A stretch of DNA of 10,656 nucleotides, from NCBI GenBank assembly GCA_017620315.1, contig JAFZQQ010000351.1, positions 1-10,656 on the forward strand, in the 5' to 3' direction. The position numbers were made by a program, and so were the translations under genes. Positions 1-6,175 of this stretch are shown in pieces (positions within the stretch are counted from its first letter, which is position 1; every line of letters begins with the position of its first letter). The notes under the pieces are model-generated. The model was given only the letters and a program-made list of their open reading frames with translations, was not told the origin of the DNA and searched no databases. This DNA comes from Oscillospiraceae bacterium. Its GTDB lineage: Bacteria; Bacillota; Clostridia; Oscillospirales; Oscillospiraceae.

Positions 1-54
1 CCTGCCGCAGCAGCTCGCCGCGTGGATCGACCGTTCAAAGTCCGTCACCGCATA

Positions 55-300
55 TCATTGCCTGTGGGGGCTGTTTCTCGCGCAAACCGTCATGCGGTGC
101 AGCAGCTCCAGGTCGTAAGGCTCCTCCCTGTTGTCGACCTGCCTGCACACATCCGGGTCCTGATACCATGTAAGCGATACCTCGTCGTTCCTGTAATACG
201 GCACCAATGTGATCTCATTGTCTACGATCCGTTCCCGCGCCGCTCTCCCCGCAAAAGTCCGTCCGCGTCAAAGCGTAGCGCCTTGATCGGCGGTCTCAGA
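55..300 (-). pseudogene. GNAT acetyltransferase remnant, frameshifted and truncated
   Basis: Read on the minus strand, two frames together give a recognisable N-terminal half of a GNAT-type acyltransferase. The first frame reads PPIKALRFDADGLLRGER (about 290-240). After a shift between 250 and 229, the next frame reads IVDNEITLVPYYRNDEVSL and then WYQDPDVCRQVDN, ending in ELLHRM at 91-93. From memory, this matches a clostridial GNAT family in which the sequence continues with a tyrosine-rich segment and the acetyl-CoA-binding motif. Here the similarity stops at about 91 and an in-frame TGA follows at 55-57, so the whole CoA-binding core is missing. No good ribosome binding site is visible for the upstream frame. 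Both the frameshift and the truncation argue for a decayed gene. The family call is from motif recall, not a search. Confidence 0.6.
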
Positions 301-302
301 TA

Positions 303-330
303 TTGACATTTCCGTTGTTTGGTATATTAT
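303..330 (+). promoter_or_regulatory. Sigma-A promoter for leader ORF and GNAT gene
   Basis: A perfect -35 box TTGACA (303-308) is followed after 16 bases by TATTAT (325-330), close to the TATAAT consensus. Transcription would begin near 337, about 33 bases before the leader ORF and about 170 bases before the acetyltransferase start. The promoter overlaps the upstream edge of the GNAT remnant. Confidence 0.7.
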
Positions 331-356
331 ATACACAAAGCAGTTTGAAGTAAAGC

Positions 357-419
357 GAGGTGCTCCATTATGAAAAACAACAGAACGAACAGAAAAACTG
401 AATATTTTAGGGGGACCTC
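357..419 (+). promoter_or_regulatory. Possible RNA hairpin masking the leader ribosome binding site
   Basis: GAGGTGCTCC (357-366) can pair with GGGGGACCTC (410-419) with one G-G mismatch and one G-U pair. The left arm contains the GAGG that serves the leader ORF, and the right arm lies inside that ORF. In the transcript this hairpin would compete with ribosome loading on the leader. Pairing was found by eye; no folding energy was computed. Confidence 0.35.
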
Positions 420-435
420 GGCCGTGCTGTCATAA
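370..435 (+). CDS. Putative 21-aa leader peptide upstream of GNAT gene
   Basis: An ATG at 370 opens 21 codons ending in TAA at 433-435. The peptide begins MKNNRTNRKTEYF and is rich in Asn, Arg and Lys at its N-terminus. GCGAGG at 355-360 lies nine bases upstream of the start, a usable ribosome binding site. The ORF sits between a strong promoter and an intrinsic terminator that precedes a GNAT acetyltransferase. This is the layout of leader-peptide attenuators known in Firmicutes for antibiotic and stress resistance genes, where ribosome stalling in the leader changes the downstream RNA fold. The sequence shows the ORF, ribosome binding site and terminator; the regulatory role is inferred. 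I do not recognise the peptide. It could also be a chance ORF in a 5' untranslated region. Confidence 0.5.
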   Translation: MKNNRTNRKTEYFRGTSAVLS

Positions 436-454
436 CATCATGATTCAATAGTTT

Positions 455-487
455 TTGCCGCGGTTGATTTGCCGCGGCAATTTTTTT
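455..487 (+). terminator. Intrinsic terminator or attenuator before GNAT gene
   Basis: TTGCCGCGG (455-463) and CCGCGGCAA (472-480) form a perfect nine-base-pair stem with an eight-base loop, followed directly by seven T residues (481-487). It lies 19 bases after the leader stop codon and 21 bases before the GNAT start. With no other promoter seen after it, it must be read through for the GNAT gene to be expressed, which is the expected position of an attenuator. Confidence 0.75.
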
Positions 488-508
488 GCAAAATGAATGG
501 AGGATCAA

Positions 509-955
509 ATGATCGAACTCAAAAAAATAACAGAAGACAACTTTATTGACGCATTTGCCCTGAAGCTTGCGCCGGAACAGGAGCGCTTCGTTTCCCATCC
601 GATCCGCAGTCTCGCCCAGGCCTATGTCTACCGCGAGCAATGCCAGCCGTTCGGGATCTATGAGGGCGATACGATGGTCGGCTATGTCATGGTGATCTAC
701 GATTACGACATTCCGGAATATGACGTCTGGCATATGATGATCGACGCATCGTATCAGGGGCGGGGCTATGGCGCCGCCGCGTTGGACCGGGTGCTCGAAT
801 ACATCAGAACGAAGCCCTTCGGCTCCTCCGGCCGGGTGACCCTGACCTGCAACAGGGACAACGTTCACGCGCTGAAGCTCTACAAAAGCAAAGGCTTCGC
901 GGAGACCGGCGCGTCGGACGGGGATGAAACAGAGCTGTCGATGGCGCTGCAATAA
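509..955 (+). CDS. GNAT N-acetyltransferase, BltD/PaiA-like
   Basis: A 148-aa GNAT fold acetyltransferase. The acetyl-CoA-binding motif A is seen as YQGRGYGAAAL (82-91), preceded by the beta-4 strand DVWHMMIDA, and the C-terminal NVHALKLYKSKGF (118-130) is the usual GNAT motif B. The pattern resembles diamine/spermidine acetyltransferases of the Bacillus BltD and PaiA type, which acetylate polyamines in the cytoplasm with acetyl-CoA; the substrate here is not proven and an antibiotic or other amine is possible. I place the start at 509, not at the in-frame ATG at 497, because GGAGG at 499-503 is a good ribosome binding site for 509 and would lie inside the longer reading. It is preceded by a promoter, leader ORF and attenuator and followed by a terminator, so it appears monocistronic and regulated by readthrough. 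Confidence 0.85.
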   Translation: MIELKKITEDNFIDAFALKLAPEQERFVSHPIRSLAQAYVYREQCQPFGIYEGDTMVGYVMVIYDYDIPEYDVWHMMIDASYQGRGYGAAALDRVLEYIRTKPFGSSGRVTLTCNRDNVHALKLYKSKGFAETGASDGDETELSMALQ

Positions 956-965
956 CAAAAGAAAA

Positions 966-1015
966 GCGCTGCCTCAAAACAGTCAAAACGACTGAATTGA
1001 GGCAGCGCCTTATTT
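966..1015. terminator. Bidirectional intrinsic terminator
   Basis: GCGCTGCCTCAA (966-977) pairs perfectly with TTGAGGCAGCGC (997-1008), and CAGTC/GACTG can extend the structure inside the loop. On the plus strand it ends the GNAT transcript, with a weak tail CTTATTT. On the minus strand the stem is followed by TTTTCTTTT, a better tail, so it can also end the transcript of the minus-strand nucleotidase-family gene that converges from the right. Confidence 0.85.
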
Positions 1016-1016
1016 C

Positions 1017-1173
1017 ATACTAATATGCAACTAAAACAAGACATTCCTTGCGGCATAATTTCCGCCAGGCTGCGTTGTCGTCCTTGGCGGGCGCCAGCCC
1101 GCCTGCGTCCTCCGCCTTGCCTGACAAAAATTCTGCTCGCAAGGCTTTGCCACTTTTAGTCGCACATTAGTAT
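1017..1173 (+). repeat. 157-bp inverted-repeat (MITE-like) element, copy 1
   Basis: The element begins ATACTAATATGCAACTAAAA and ends with the near inverse, TTTTAGTCGCACATTAGTAT: terminal inverted repeats of 20 bases with two mismatches. The inside is also self-complementary: CCTTGCG (1046-1052) with CGCAAGG (1138-1144), AATTT/CAGGC (1057-1061, 1066-1070) with GCCTG/AAATT (1119-1123, 1128-1132), and a central GGCGGGC-GCCA-GCCCGCC hairpin (1086-1103). No coding capacity is evident. The copy at 9303-9459 is the same length and orientation and differs at only two bases (1031 and 1037, both C here and T there). No clear target-site duplication is visible. It lies between the minus-strand nucleotidase-family gene and its terminator. 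Confidence 0.85.
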
Positions 1174-1207
1174 CAGCTTGTCCGCTCTTCGCGCGGGAAG
1201 CCGTTTC

Positions 1208-3451
1208 TTAATAGAGGATGCCCGCGAGAACCTCGGCAGCGACGCTGCGCGTGATCTGCTTCGCACCGGCGCTCGCGTAGCTTCCGCCCGCGATCGCGGC
1301 GAGCTTCGTCATGGCGGCGTCAAAGTCGGCCGCGGAAACAGCCGCGCTGCCGTCGGCGCCGGCGGCAAGGACGCCCTGCTCGACGCACCAGTTCATCGCG
1401 GGAGCGGCCCAGTGTCCGCCGGGCACGAGCTTCGCGCCCGCCGCGCGCGCGGCGAGAACAGCCAGCTCGTTGTAGGTCAGAAGCGCGTTCGGCGCGAACT
1501 CGCCGCGTCCGTTGCCGACGAAGATGCCGTTGGCGGAGAGCGCCTTGACGGCGTCAAGCGCGCCGGCGGGGATGCTCGCCTGATCGGCGAAGCCGCGCAC
1601 GACGTTGACCGTGTGCGTGACCTTCACGGTGCCGTCCGTGCGGTTGGGATCCGTGTAGGGAGCGACGACCTCCACCGTGACGGCGTTGGCGCCGACAGAG
1701 AGCCCGGAAGCGGCCACGGTGACGGCGGCGTCTTCATTCGCCGGAGCGATCGCGGCATCCTTGCTGTTGGTCGTGCCGTAGTCAACAAAGACCGTATCGC
1801 TCTTCAGCCCCGCGCTCTGGTGAAGAATGGCTTCCAGAACGGCATTGGAGTTGATGATGTCATACTTCTTGACGTCGGTGCCCGCGGAGAAGTCCATGTT
1901 GTCCTTGCCCGGGCCGTCCGAAAGGAAGGTGTTGCAGCCGATGCGGTAGGTCGCGTCGTCCTCGATCTCCTTGCCGTTGAGCTTGACCGAGACGACTTCG
2001 GCGTTCTCCTCATACTCGCCGCTGGCGTAGGTCACGTCCAGACCGTACTGGCGCAGCGAATTGTACGTGCCGTAGCTGGACACGCCGGAGAGGATGGTCT
2101 TGATGTCCTTGCCCGTCATGTTCATGGTGACGACGTAGTTGTCGAACGGCGCCATCATCTGGATCAGACGCAGGGAGATGGGATCGCCCTTCTTCACCTC
2201 GGTGGGCGCAATGTGGCGGATACCGCCGCAGTTCTGGAAATACGCGACGATGGGCTCACCGGCAACGTAATTCACATAGTACCAGTTCTGGCGCAGATAC
2301 CACTTCTGATAGGCAAACTTGGAAGCGGCGTCCGCCTCGCTGAAATCGGTGTCCGAAATGCCGCGCGGGTCGTCCAGCACCTTCATGGCGATGTCGTTGT
2401 AGCGGTCATAGACAGCCTTGAATTCGGTGTCCTCCGGGGTCTCCTCGCGGGTCGTCTCCGTGGAGCCGAGCACGCTCACTTCGTTTTCCCCGTCCTTCAC
2501 CACGATCTGCGTCAGCGGGTGGAGGGACGGCGTGACGGTGACGCTGCCGTCGGCGACGACAATGTTGAGCTGCGCGATGATCTGGCCGAAGTTCTTCGCC
2601 TTGACCAGCGGCACGCCGTCGACCACGGCGAGGTGCGCGGTTTCGCACTGGCTGGCAAACGCGGCGTCGATGCCCTTGACGCCCTCGCTCTTGCAGGCGG
2701 CGTTGAGCTCGGTGATGTACTGGGTCAGCGCGCCCTCACCCACGGGAACGCTCAGATCGGGCATTGCCTGCGCGGAGGCGATATGGGGCATGGCGACGAT
2801 CACGTCGCACTTTTCCTCATTGCGGAGGGTCTTCACGACCTCCAGGCTCTCCGCCGCGGCGGGACGGAACTCAAGGCCCTTGACGTTGAGCGCGGAGATA
2901 GCGCCGTAGTTGCCCGGATCGATCACGCCGAAGAAGCCGACGCGCACGCCGGCGATCTCCTTCACCGCGTAGGGGGTAAACAGACGCTGCCCCGCCTTCG
3001 CGCCGTCCGTGTAATACACGTTGGCGTTGAGGAAGGAGAAGCCGCCCTCGTTCTGCCAGGTCGCGAAGCAGGTCTCGCGCGTATCGATATCCGACCAGTC
3101 GAAGTCATGGTTGCCGATGTTGACGTACTCAACGCCCATGGCCTTGTACATCTCATTGACCGGGGTACCGTGATTCAGCTTGGAGATGGCGGCGCCGGTG
3201 TAGCTGGTGCCGCCCGCGACAACAATAGCGTTGGCGGAGCTGCCGGTCAGCGCCTTCATGGCGCCGACGATCTTGGCGCCGCCGGGATCGCCGGTCGGGC
3301 TGTCCATCGGGTCGAGCTTGCCGCCGAAATCGCCGATGCCGAAGATGTTGATCTCCGTGCTGTCAGCGGCACGGGCAGCCGGCACGCCGCTCCAAAGGGA
3401 GCAGAGCAGGGTCAGTGCCAGCAGGAACGATAATAATGCGCGTTTTTTCAC
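1208..3451 (-). CDS. Secreted 5'-nucleotidase-family protein with SLH repeats, degenerate metal site
   Basis: A 747-aa exported protein. The start is GTG at 3451, eight bases after AAGGAG; a longer reading from 3544 lacks such a site and would run through the promoter. A signal peptide (KKR, hydrophobic 5-22, cleavage near ARA-AD at 28) leads into a UshA/5'-nucleotidase-like metallophosphoesterase domain (about 33-300), then a 5'-nucleotidase C-terminal domain (about 355-580) with NCGGIR (407-412), PFDN (435-438) and NTFLSDGPG (507-515). The C-terminus (about 618-747) has S-layer homology repeats, best seen in ALDAVKALSANGIFVGNGRG, implying attachment to cell-wall polymer. The metal site is unusual: D41, N114, H115 and H223 are kept, but the DxH histidine is G43, the GD aspartate is T82, and GHxH is replaced by SQCET near 267-271. 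Binding or a changed chemistry is as likely as nucleotidase activity. Confidence 0.85.
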   Translation of the reverse strand: MKKRALLSFLLALTLLCSLWSGVPAARAADSTEINIFGIGDFGGKLDPMDSPTGDPGGAKIVGAMKALTGSSANAIVVAGGTSYTGAAISKLNHGTPVNEMYKAMGVEYVNIGNHDFDWSDIDTRETCFATWQNEGGFSFLNANVYYTDGAKAGQRLFTPYAVKEIAGVRVGFFGVIDPGNYGAISALNVKGLEFRPAAAESLEVVKTLRNEEKCDVIVAMPHIASAQAMPDLSVPVGEGALTQYITELNAACKSEGVKGIDAAFASQCETAHLAVVDGVPLVKAKNFGQIIAQLNIVVADGSVTVTPSLHPLTQIVVKDGENEVSVLGSTETTREETPEDTEFKAVYDRYNDIAMKVLDDPRGISDTDFSEADAASKFAYQKWYLRQNWYYVNYVAGEPIVAYFQNCGGIRHIAPTEVKKGDPISLRLIQMMAPFDNYVVTMNMTGKDIKTILSGVSSYGTYNSLRQYGLDVTYASGEYEENAEVVSVKLNGKEIEDDATYRIGCNTFLSDGPGKDNMDFSAGTDVKKYDIINSNAVLEAILHQSAGLKSDTVFVDYGTTNSKDAAIAPANEDAAVTVAASGLSVGANAVTVEVVAPYTDPNRTDGTVKVTHTVNVVRGFADQASIPAGALDAVKALSANGIFVGNGRGEFAPNALLTYNELAVLAARAAGAKLVPGGHWAAPAMNWCVEQGVLAAGADGSAAVSAADFDAAMTKLAAIAGGSYASAGAKQITRSVAAEVLAGILY

Positions 3452-3515
3452 AATTCTTTCTCCTTCCAAAACTGATGTGCGGCAAAACGGTAAGGACGTT
3501 TTTTTGCCACCCACA

Positions 3516-3544
3516 AATTTACCCTTGCGGCAGTGGTTTGTCAA
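3516..3544 (-). promoter_or_regulatory. Sigma-A promoter for the SLH nucleotidase-family gene
   Basis: On the minus strand a perfect TTGACA (3544-3539) is followed after exactly 17 bases by TAAATT (3521-3516), four of six matches to the -10 consensus. It lies 65 bases upstream of the GTG start at 3451 and about 30 bases after the macrodomain gene ends. No terminator is seen between the two genes, so readthrough from the upstream operon is also possible. Confidence 0.65.
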
Positions 3545-3576
3545 CCGGATTTGAAACTTTTTTTCAGAGCGGGAAG

Positions 3577-4137
3577 TTACCTGTCCGCGCCCTCGCCGCA
3601 GACGACGCCGTCCGCGTCAAACTGCCTCTTTGCCGACGCCATCTCCGCGGCGGAGAAGGCGCACAGCTTCACGTCGACGCCGCAGTCCGGATGATCGGCG
3701 ACGAACTTCCTGTATGCCCGCAGGCACTGCTTTGCGGACTCGCCGACGGGGTCTGGCAGGCCGCCGCCGAAAATGCCGGAGCTGATGAGCGGGAACGAAA
3801 TGCTGTGATATCCGTTCTCTCTGAGCACCGCAGGAGAATTGTAGTACGCGTCAAAAAGCGCTTGAAACGCCGTCGGCGTGCGGGCAAAATTCGGTCCGAC
3901 CGCGTGGATGACGGCTTTGGCGTTCCTGAGGTTGAACGCTGGCGTGATCACCGCCTCGCCATCCTTGAGCGGCGTTTTGTACTTGCCGCACGCCTCGGTC
4001 AGCTCCGCCATGCCCGCCTTGCGGAAGATCACGCCGCAGATCCCGCTGCCGGCCCAGAGCCCGCTGTTTGCGGCATTGACCACCGCGTCGACCGTCTGGT
4101 CGGCGCAGGATGCGTGGATCAGTTCGATTTTGCTCAT
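3577..4137 (-). CDS. Macrodomain (ADP-ribose-binding) protein
   Basis: A 186-aa single-domain macrodomain protein. Family motifs are in order: VDAVVNAANSGL (16-27), the phosphate loop GSGICGVIF (30-38) followed by KAG, GEAVITPAFNL (60-70), VIHAVGP (76-82), and the second loop SFPLISSGIFGG (114-125). Macrodomains bind ADP-ribose and many hydrolyse ADP-ribosyl esters, O-acetyl-ADP-ribose or ADP-ribose-1''-phosphate; which applies here cannot be told. AAGGAGG lies eight bases before the ATG. It is the last gene of the minus-strand operon, 29 bases after the membrane-protein gene. The length is normal and no broken motif is seen. Confidence 0.88.
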   Translation of the reverse strand: MSKIELIHASCADQTVDAVVNAANSGLWAGSGICGVIFRKAGMAELTEACGKYKTPLKDGEAVITPAFNLRNAKAVIHAVGPNFARTPTAFQALFDAYYNSPAVLRENGYHSISFPLISSGIFGGGLPDPVGESAKQCLRAYRKFVADHPDCGVDVKLCAFSAAEMASAKRQFDADGVVCGEGADR

Positions 4138-4166
4138 CGCTGCTGCCTCCTTTTCGTTCTCCGTAC

Positions 4167-4901
4167 CTACCCCAGATAGTCGTACAGGTTGATGCTTCCC
4201 GCTTCCTCTTCGATCCCGAGGCTCGGAACGCGCTCCACCATTCTGGTCTCGCCGCTCGCCTTGTCCACATGGAAATCGACGAACGCGCCGGTATAGCTGC
4301 GAAAGACCACCAGATACTCCGTCTCCGTTTCCTCGCCCATCGCCACATACATGATATCCGGGGCGCTCTCCGCAGCGCTCCAGTCATACGTTTCGCGGCA
4401 GTAAGCGTTTACGCCCCGATATGCCATGTCCGCCGTCAGCTTCCCGTCCTCGGCTTGAGCTGTGGGTGCGGCGGCGCTCTGCGCTTTGCCAAAAAACGCG
4501 TCTCTCGTGCCGCCCAACAGCAGCACGGTCAAAATCGCCAGATACGCTGCGCATTTCAGCGCGGGGAACGCGTTGAACCTGCCCTTGAGCTTGAACGCGA
4601 CGGACGCGATCGAGAACAGGGTAAAGCCCAGGGCGATCCAGTAAAAGACGGGGCTGCCCGCCCGGATGATCGCAAAGGCCGCTATGCCCTGCACGATCCC
4701 CACGGCGAACGTGACCCAGCCCATTTTCCGCGCGAAAGCCTTCCGCTTTCCCGGGTCGGAATAGCGGCTCATGAACTTGTCCGACAGCTCCAGCGGATTC
4801 AGCTCTTTCCTGCCGCCGGCATACAGCAGCCCGGTCACGATGCTGAACACGCAGAGCAGGCCGTAAAATGCCCCGCATATGATGCGAAGAACAGGAAGCA
4901 C
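4167..4901 (-). CDS. Four-helix membrane protein with C-terminal extracytoplasmic or cytoplasmic tail, function unknown
   Basis: A 244-aa protein that I do not recognise. The start is GTG at 4901, nine bases after GGGAGG. Four hydrophobic segments are visible: about 5-28, 62-80, 84-103 and 113-130. The first loop is charged (RKELNPLELSDKF, then a basic stretch GKRKAFARK), which suggests a cytoplasmic loop. After an Ala-rich linker (141-150) a soluble tail of about 90 residues follows; its last part, YLVVFRSYTGAFVDFHVDKASGE and onward, has the strand-turn-strand look of a PepSY-like domain, but this is weak. The gene starts 33 bases after the rhodanese remnant and ends 29 bases before the macrodomain gene, so it is probably cotranscribed with both. 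Confidence 0.6.
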   Translation of the reverse strand: MLPVLRIICGAFYGLLCVFSIVTGLLYAGGRKELNPLELSDKFMSRYSDPGKRKAFARKMGWVTFAVGIVQGIAAFAIIRAGSPVFYWIALGFTLFSIASVAFKLKGRFNAFPALKCAAYLAILTVLLLGGTRDAFFGKAQSAAAPTAQAEDGKLTADMAYRGVNAYCRETYDWSAAESAPDIMYVAMGEETETEYLVVFRSYTGAFVDFHVDKASGETRMVERVPSLGIEEEAGSINLYDYLG

Positions 4902-4934
4902 GGTTTTCCACCTCCCTGCGTCAGTGCAGTTTCA

Positions 4935-5066
4935 TTATTTTTCAATCTCTCCGCGCCACGCGCGGATGCCGCCGAGGTTGGTCAGGTTCGTATAGTCCAT
5001 CGCTTCCAGCACGCTGACCGCGCTGCTGCTGCGGCCTCCCGAGAGGCAGTAGACAAACAGCGGCGC
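4935..5066 (-). pseudogene. Rhodanese (sulfurtransferase) C-terminal fragment
   Basis: In a minus-strand frame different from that of thpR, the sequence from about 5066 reads APLFVYCLSGGRSSSAVSVL, then EAMDYTNLTNLGGIRAWRGE, and stops with TAA at 4937-4935. This is the second half of a rhodanese domain: the active-site loop with catalytic cysteine (YCLSGGRSS), the following helix, and the closing NLGGIRAWRGEI strand-helix. Rhodaneses move sulfane sulfur between thiols. The first half of the domain and any start codon are absent; upstream of 5066 the frame holds no rhodanese-like sequence and the DNA instead encodes thpR in another frame. The most economical reading is a deletion that removed the 5' part of this gene together with the 3' part of thpR. 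Confidence 0.75.
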
Positions 5067-5359
5067 AGACGTCCCACATAAGCTGTCAGAGCGTCCTGCC
5101 TCGCAAGCCCGCACCAGTAGAGGTCGCCGAAGCAGCCGAAGCCCTCCAGCGCGATCGGAAGGGGCGCAAACGGCACGCTCCGCATCACGTCCAGCACGCG
5201 GTCGGGATCGCCATACTCACCGATGAACGCGAGCGTCAGGTGCAGGTTCTCGACCTTCGTATAGTTCCCGCCGACGCGCCGCGCGCGAAGCTGCGCCTGC
5301 ATCGAGGTGAGCGCGTCTTTCAGGTCGTCATTCAGCTCGATCGCGATAAAAAGTCTCAT
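4982..5359 (-). pseudogene. thpR: Truncated RNA 2',3'-cyclic phosphodiesterase (2'-5' RNA ligase family)
   Basis: The ORF has 125 codons, of which about the first 100 match the ThpR/LigT family: MRLFIAIELNDDLKDAL, then NLHLTLAFIGEY with the first HxTx catalytic motif (40-43), then ALEGFGCFGDLYWCGL and YVGRLRR. Intact members are about 180 residues and need a second HxTx motif, which is missing. After residue 100 the frame reads CLSTASREAAAAARSACWKR, which is an out-of-frame reading of the adjoining rhodanese fragment and not family sequence. AAAGGAGA lies six bases before the ATG, so the stub may still be translated. The family hydrolyses RNA 2',3'-cyclic phosphates using two histidines; this product should be inactive. 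It follows the DUF1653 gene by 51 bases. Confidence 0.8.
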
Positions 5360-5410
5360 GTCCGGTCTCCTTTGGAATGATCGGGTCTTTCGCGGCAGGA
5401 CGCTCCGCGG

Positions 5411-5629
5411 CTATTCCTCCCCGATGTATGTGAACCGCCGGTACGTCTGCCCGTCGCGCTCCACCGTCTCGTTCCACATCGAGGCGGGGCGCACCCAAAC
5501 GCCGCGCTCGCCGTAGAGCGCGCGGTAGACCACCATCGGCTCCAGTGTTTCGGAGTGCGTCGCAAGGTACAGCACCTCATATTCGTTGCCCTTAAAATGC
5601 CGGTAGCGCCCCGGCTTGATCTCATCCAT
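5411..5629 (-). CDS. DUF1653 domain protein
   Basis: A 72-aa protein matching the DUF1653 family nearly end to end: PGRYRHFKGNEYEVLYLA, ATHSETLEPMVVYRALYG, then VWVRPASMWNETV and a closing RRFTYIGEE. The family's function is not established; members are small, cytoplasmic and widespread in bacteria. I choose the ATG at 5629 because GGGAG lies nine bases upstream of it and would be inside the coding sequence if the in-frame GTG at 5659 were used. The gene lies between the GNAT gene (39 bases upstream) and the thpR stub (51 bases downstream), in the same operon. Confidence 0.85.
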   Translation of the reverse strand: MDEIKPGRYRHFKGNEYEVLYLATHSETLEPMVVYRALYGERGVWVRPASMWNETVERDGQTYRRFTYIGEE

Positions 5630-5668
5630 GCCGTTTGTCTCCCTTCGTCCGCCCGTCACGCAGCTCCG

Positions 5669-6151
5669 TCAACGCAGCAGTTCCATATAAACATGTTCGG
5701 GATCGCGGTCGTATTCCGTGAAGCCGCACTTTTCATAAACATGTTTCGCTCTGGCGTTGAAGGGCTTCGTTCTCAAAACAATCTTTTGCAGGCCCAATTG
5801 TTCCATCCCGTATTTTGTCATTGCAAGAACCGCTTCCGTTCCATATCCCCGATCCTGCATTTGCGCCGTTATGGCGATCCCGAGCTCTCCCTGCGAGTCG
5901 GTCAGATCCATGAACTCAATGTTCCCGATATACTTCCCGCTTTTCTTCTCTATCATTGAGAACACAGCCGCCCCCTCATCCAGCTTTCCCCGCACCCACT
6001 TTATTTCCTGCTCCGCAGTATAGGCGCTCTTCGTGCTGCCGATAAACCGGTTGACATTCTCATAGTCGTTGACCATGATAAGGTAATCCTCGATCAGGCT
6101 CTCCGACACCTCGACAAAGCTGATGTTGTCCGATTCAAAAATCTGTTTCAT
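5669..6151 (-). CDS. GNAT N-acetyltransferase, RimJ/RimL-like
   Basis: A 160-aa GNAT protein of the RimJ/RimL type (Acetyltransf_3-like). Visible motifs are GKYIGNIEFMDL (72-83), the strand GELGIAITAQ (88-97), the pyrophosphate-binding turn QDRGYGTEAV (99-108), and FNARAKHVYEKCGF (131-144) with the asparagine and tyrosine usual for the family. It transfers an acetyl group from acetyl-CoA, typically to a protein N-terminus or a small amine; the acceptor is unknown. The start is set at ATG 6151, five bases after GGAGG; an in-frame GTG at 6157 would overlap that site. The gene begins 24 bases after the unknown gene's stop, so the two are surely cotranscribed. It is not closely similar to the GNAT at 509-955. 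Confidence 0.85.
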   Translation of the reverse strand: MKQIFESDNISFVEVSESLIEDYLIMVNDYENVNRFIGSTKSAYTAEQEIKWVRGKLDEGAAVFSMIEKKSGKYIGNIEFMDLTDSQGELGIAITAQMQDRGYGTEAVLAMTKYGMEQLGLQKIVLRTKPFNARAKHVYEKCGFTEYDRDPEHVYMELLR

Positions 6152-6175
6152 ATCCACCTCCGCGGCTCCCGGGAA

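Noticed and set aside
1017..1173. Possible CRISPR or attachment site
   Set aside because: There are only two copies 8 kb apart, with terminal inverted repeats and no spacers, so a mobile foldback element fits better. No integrase is present for an attachment site.
1178..3433. Very long plus-strand open frame of 751 codons
   Set aside because: It is the complement of the nucleotidase-family gene, whose strand has a promoter, ribosome binding site, signal peptide and known domains. The plus frame is rich in Arg, Gly, Val, Asp and His without any domain, as expected of an antisense shadow in G+C-rich DNA.
3549..3576. Possible terminator after the macrodomain gene
   Set aside because: A run of T on the plus strand (3558-3564) is seen, but no stable stem precedes a T tail in the minus-strand direction.
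3577..4137. Macrodomain loop GSGICG differing from GGGVDG
   Set aside because: From family knowledge this variant is common among clostridial macrodomain proteins, so I do not treat it as a lost active site.
4110..5081. Plus-strand open frame of 323 codons across the membrane-protein gene
   Set aside because: It has no ribosome binding site or recognisable domain and lies opposite genes with both.
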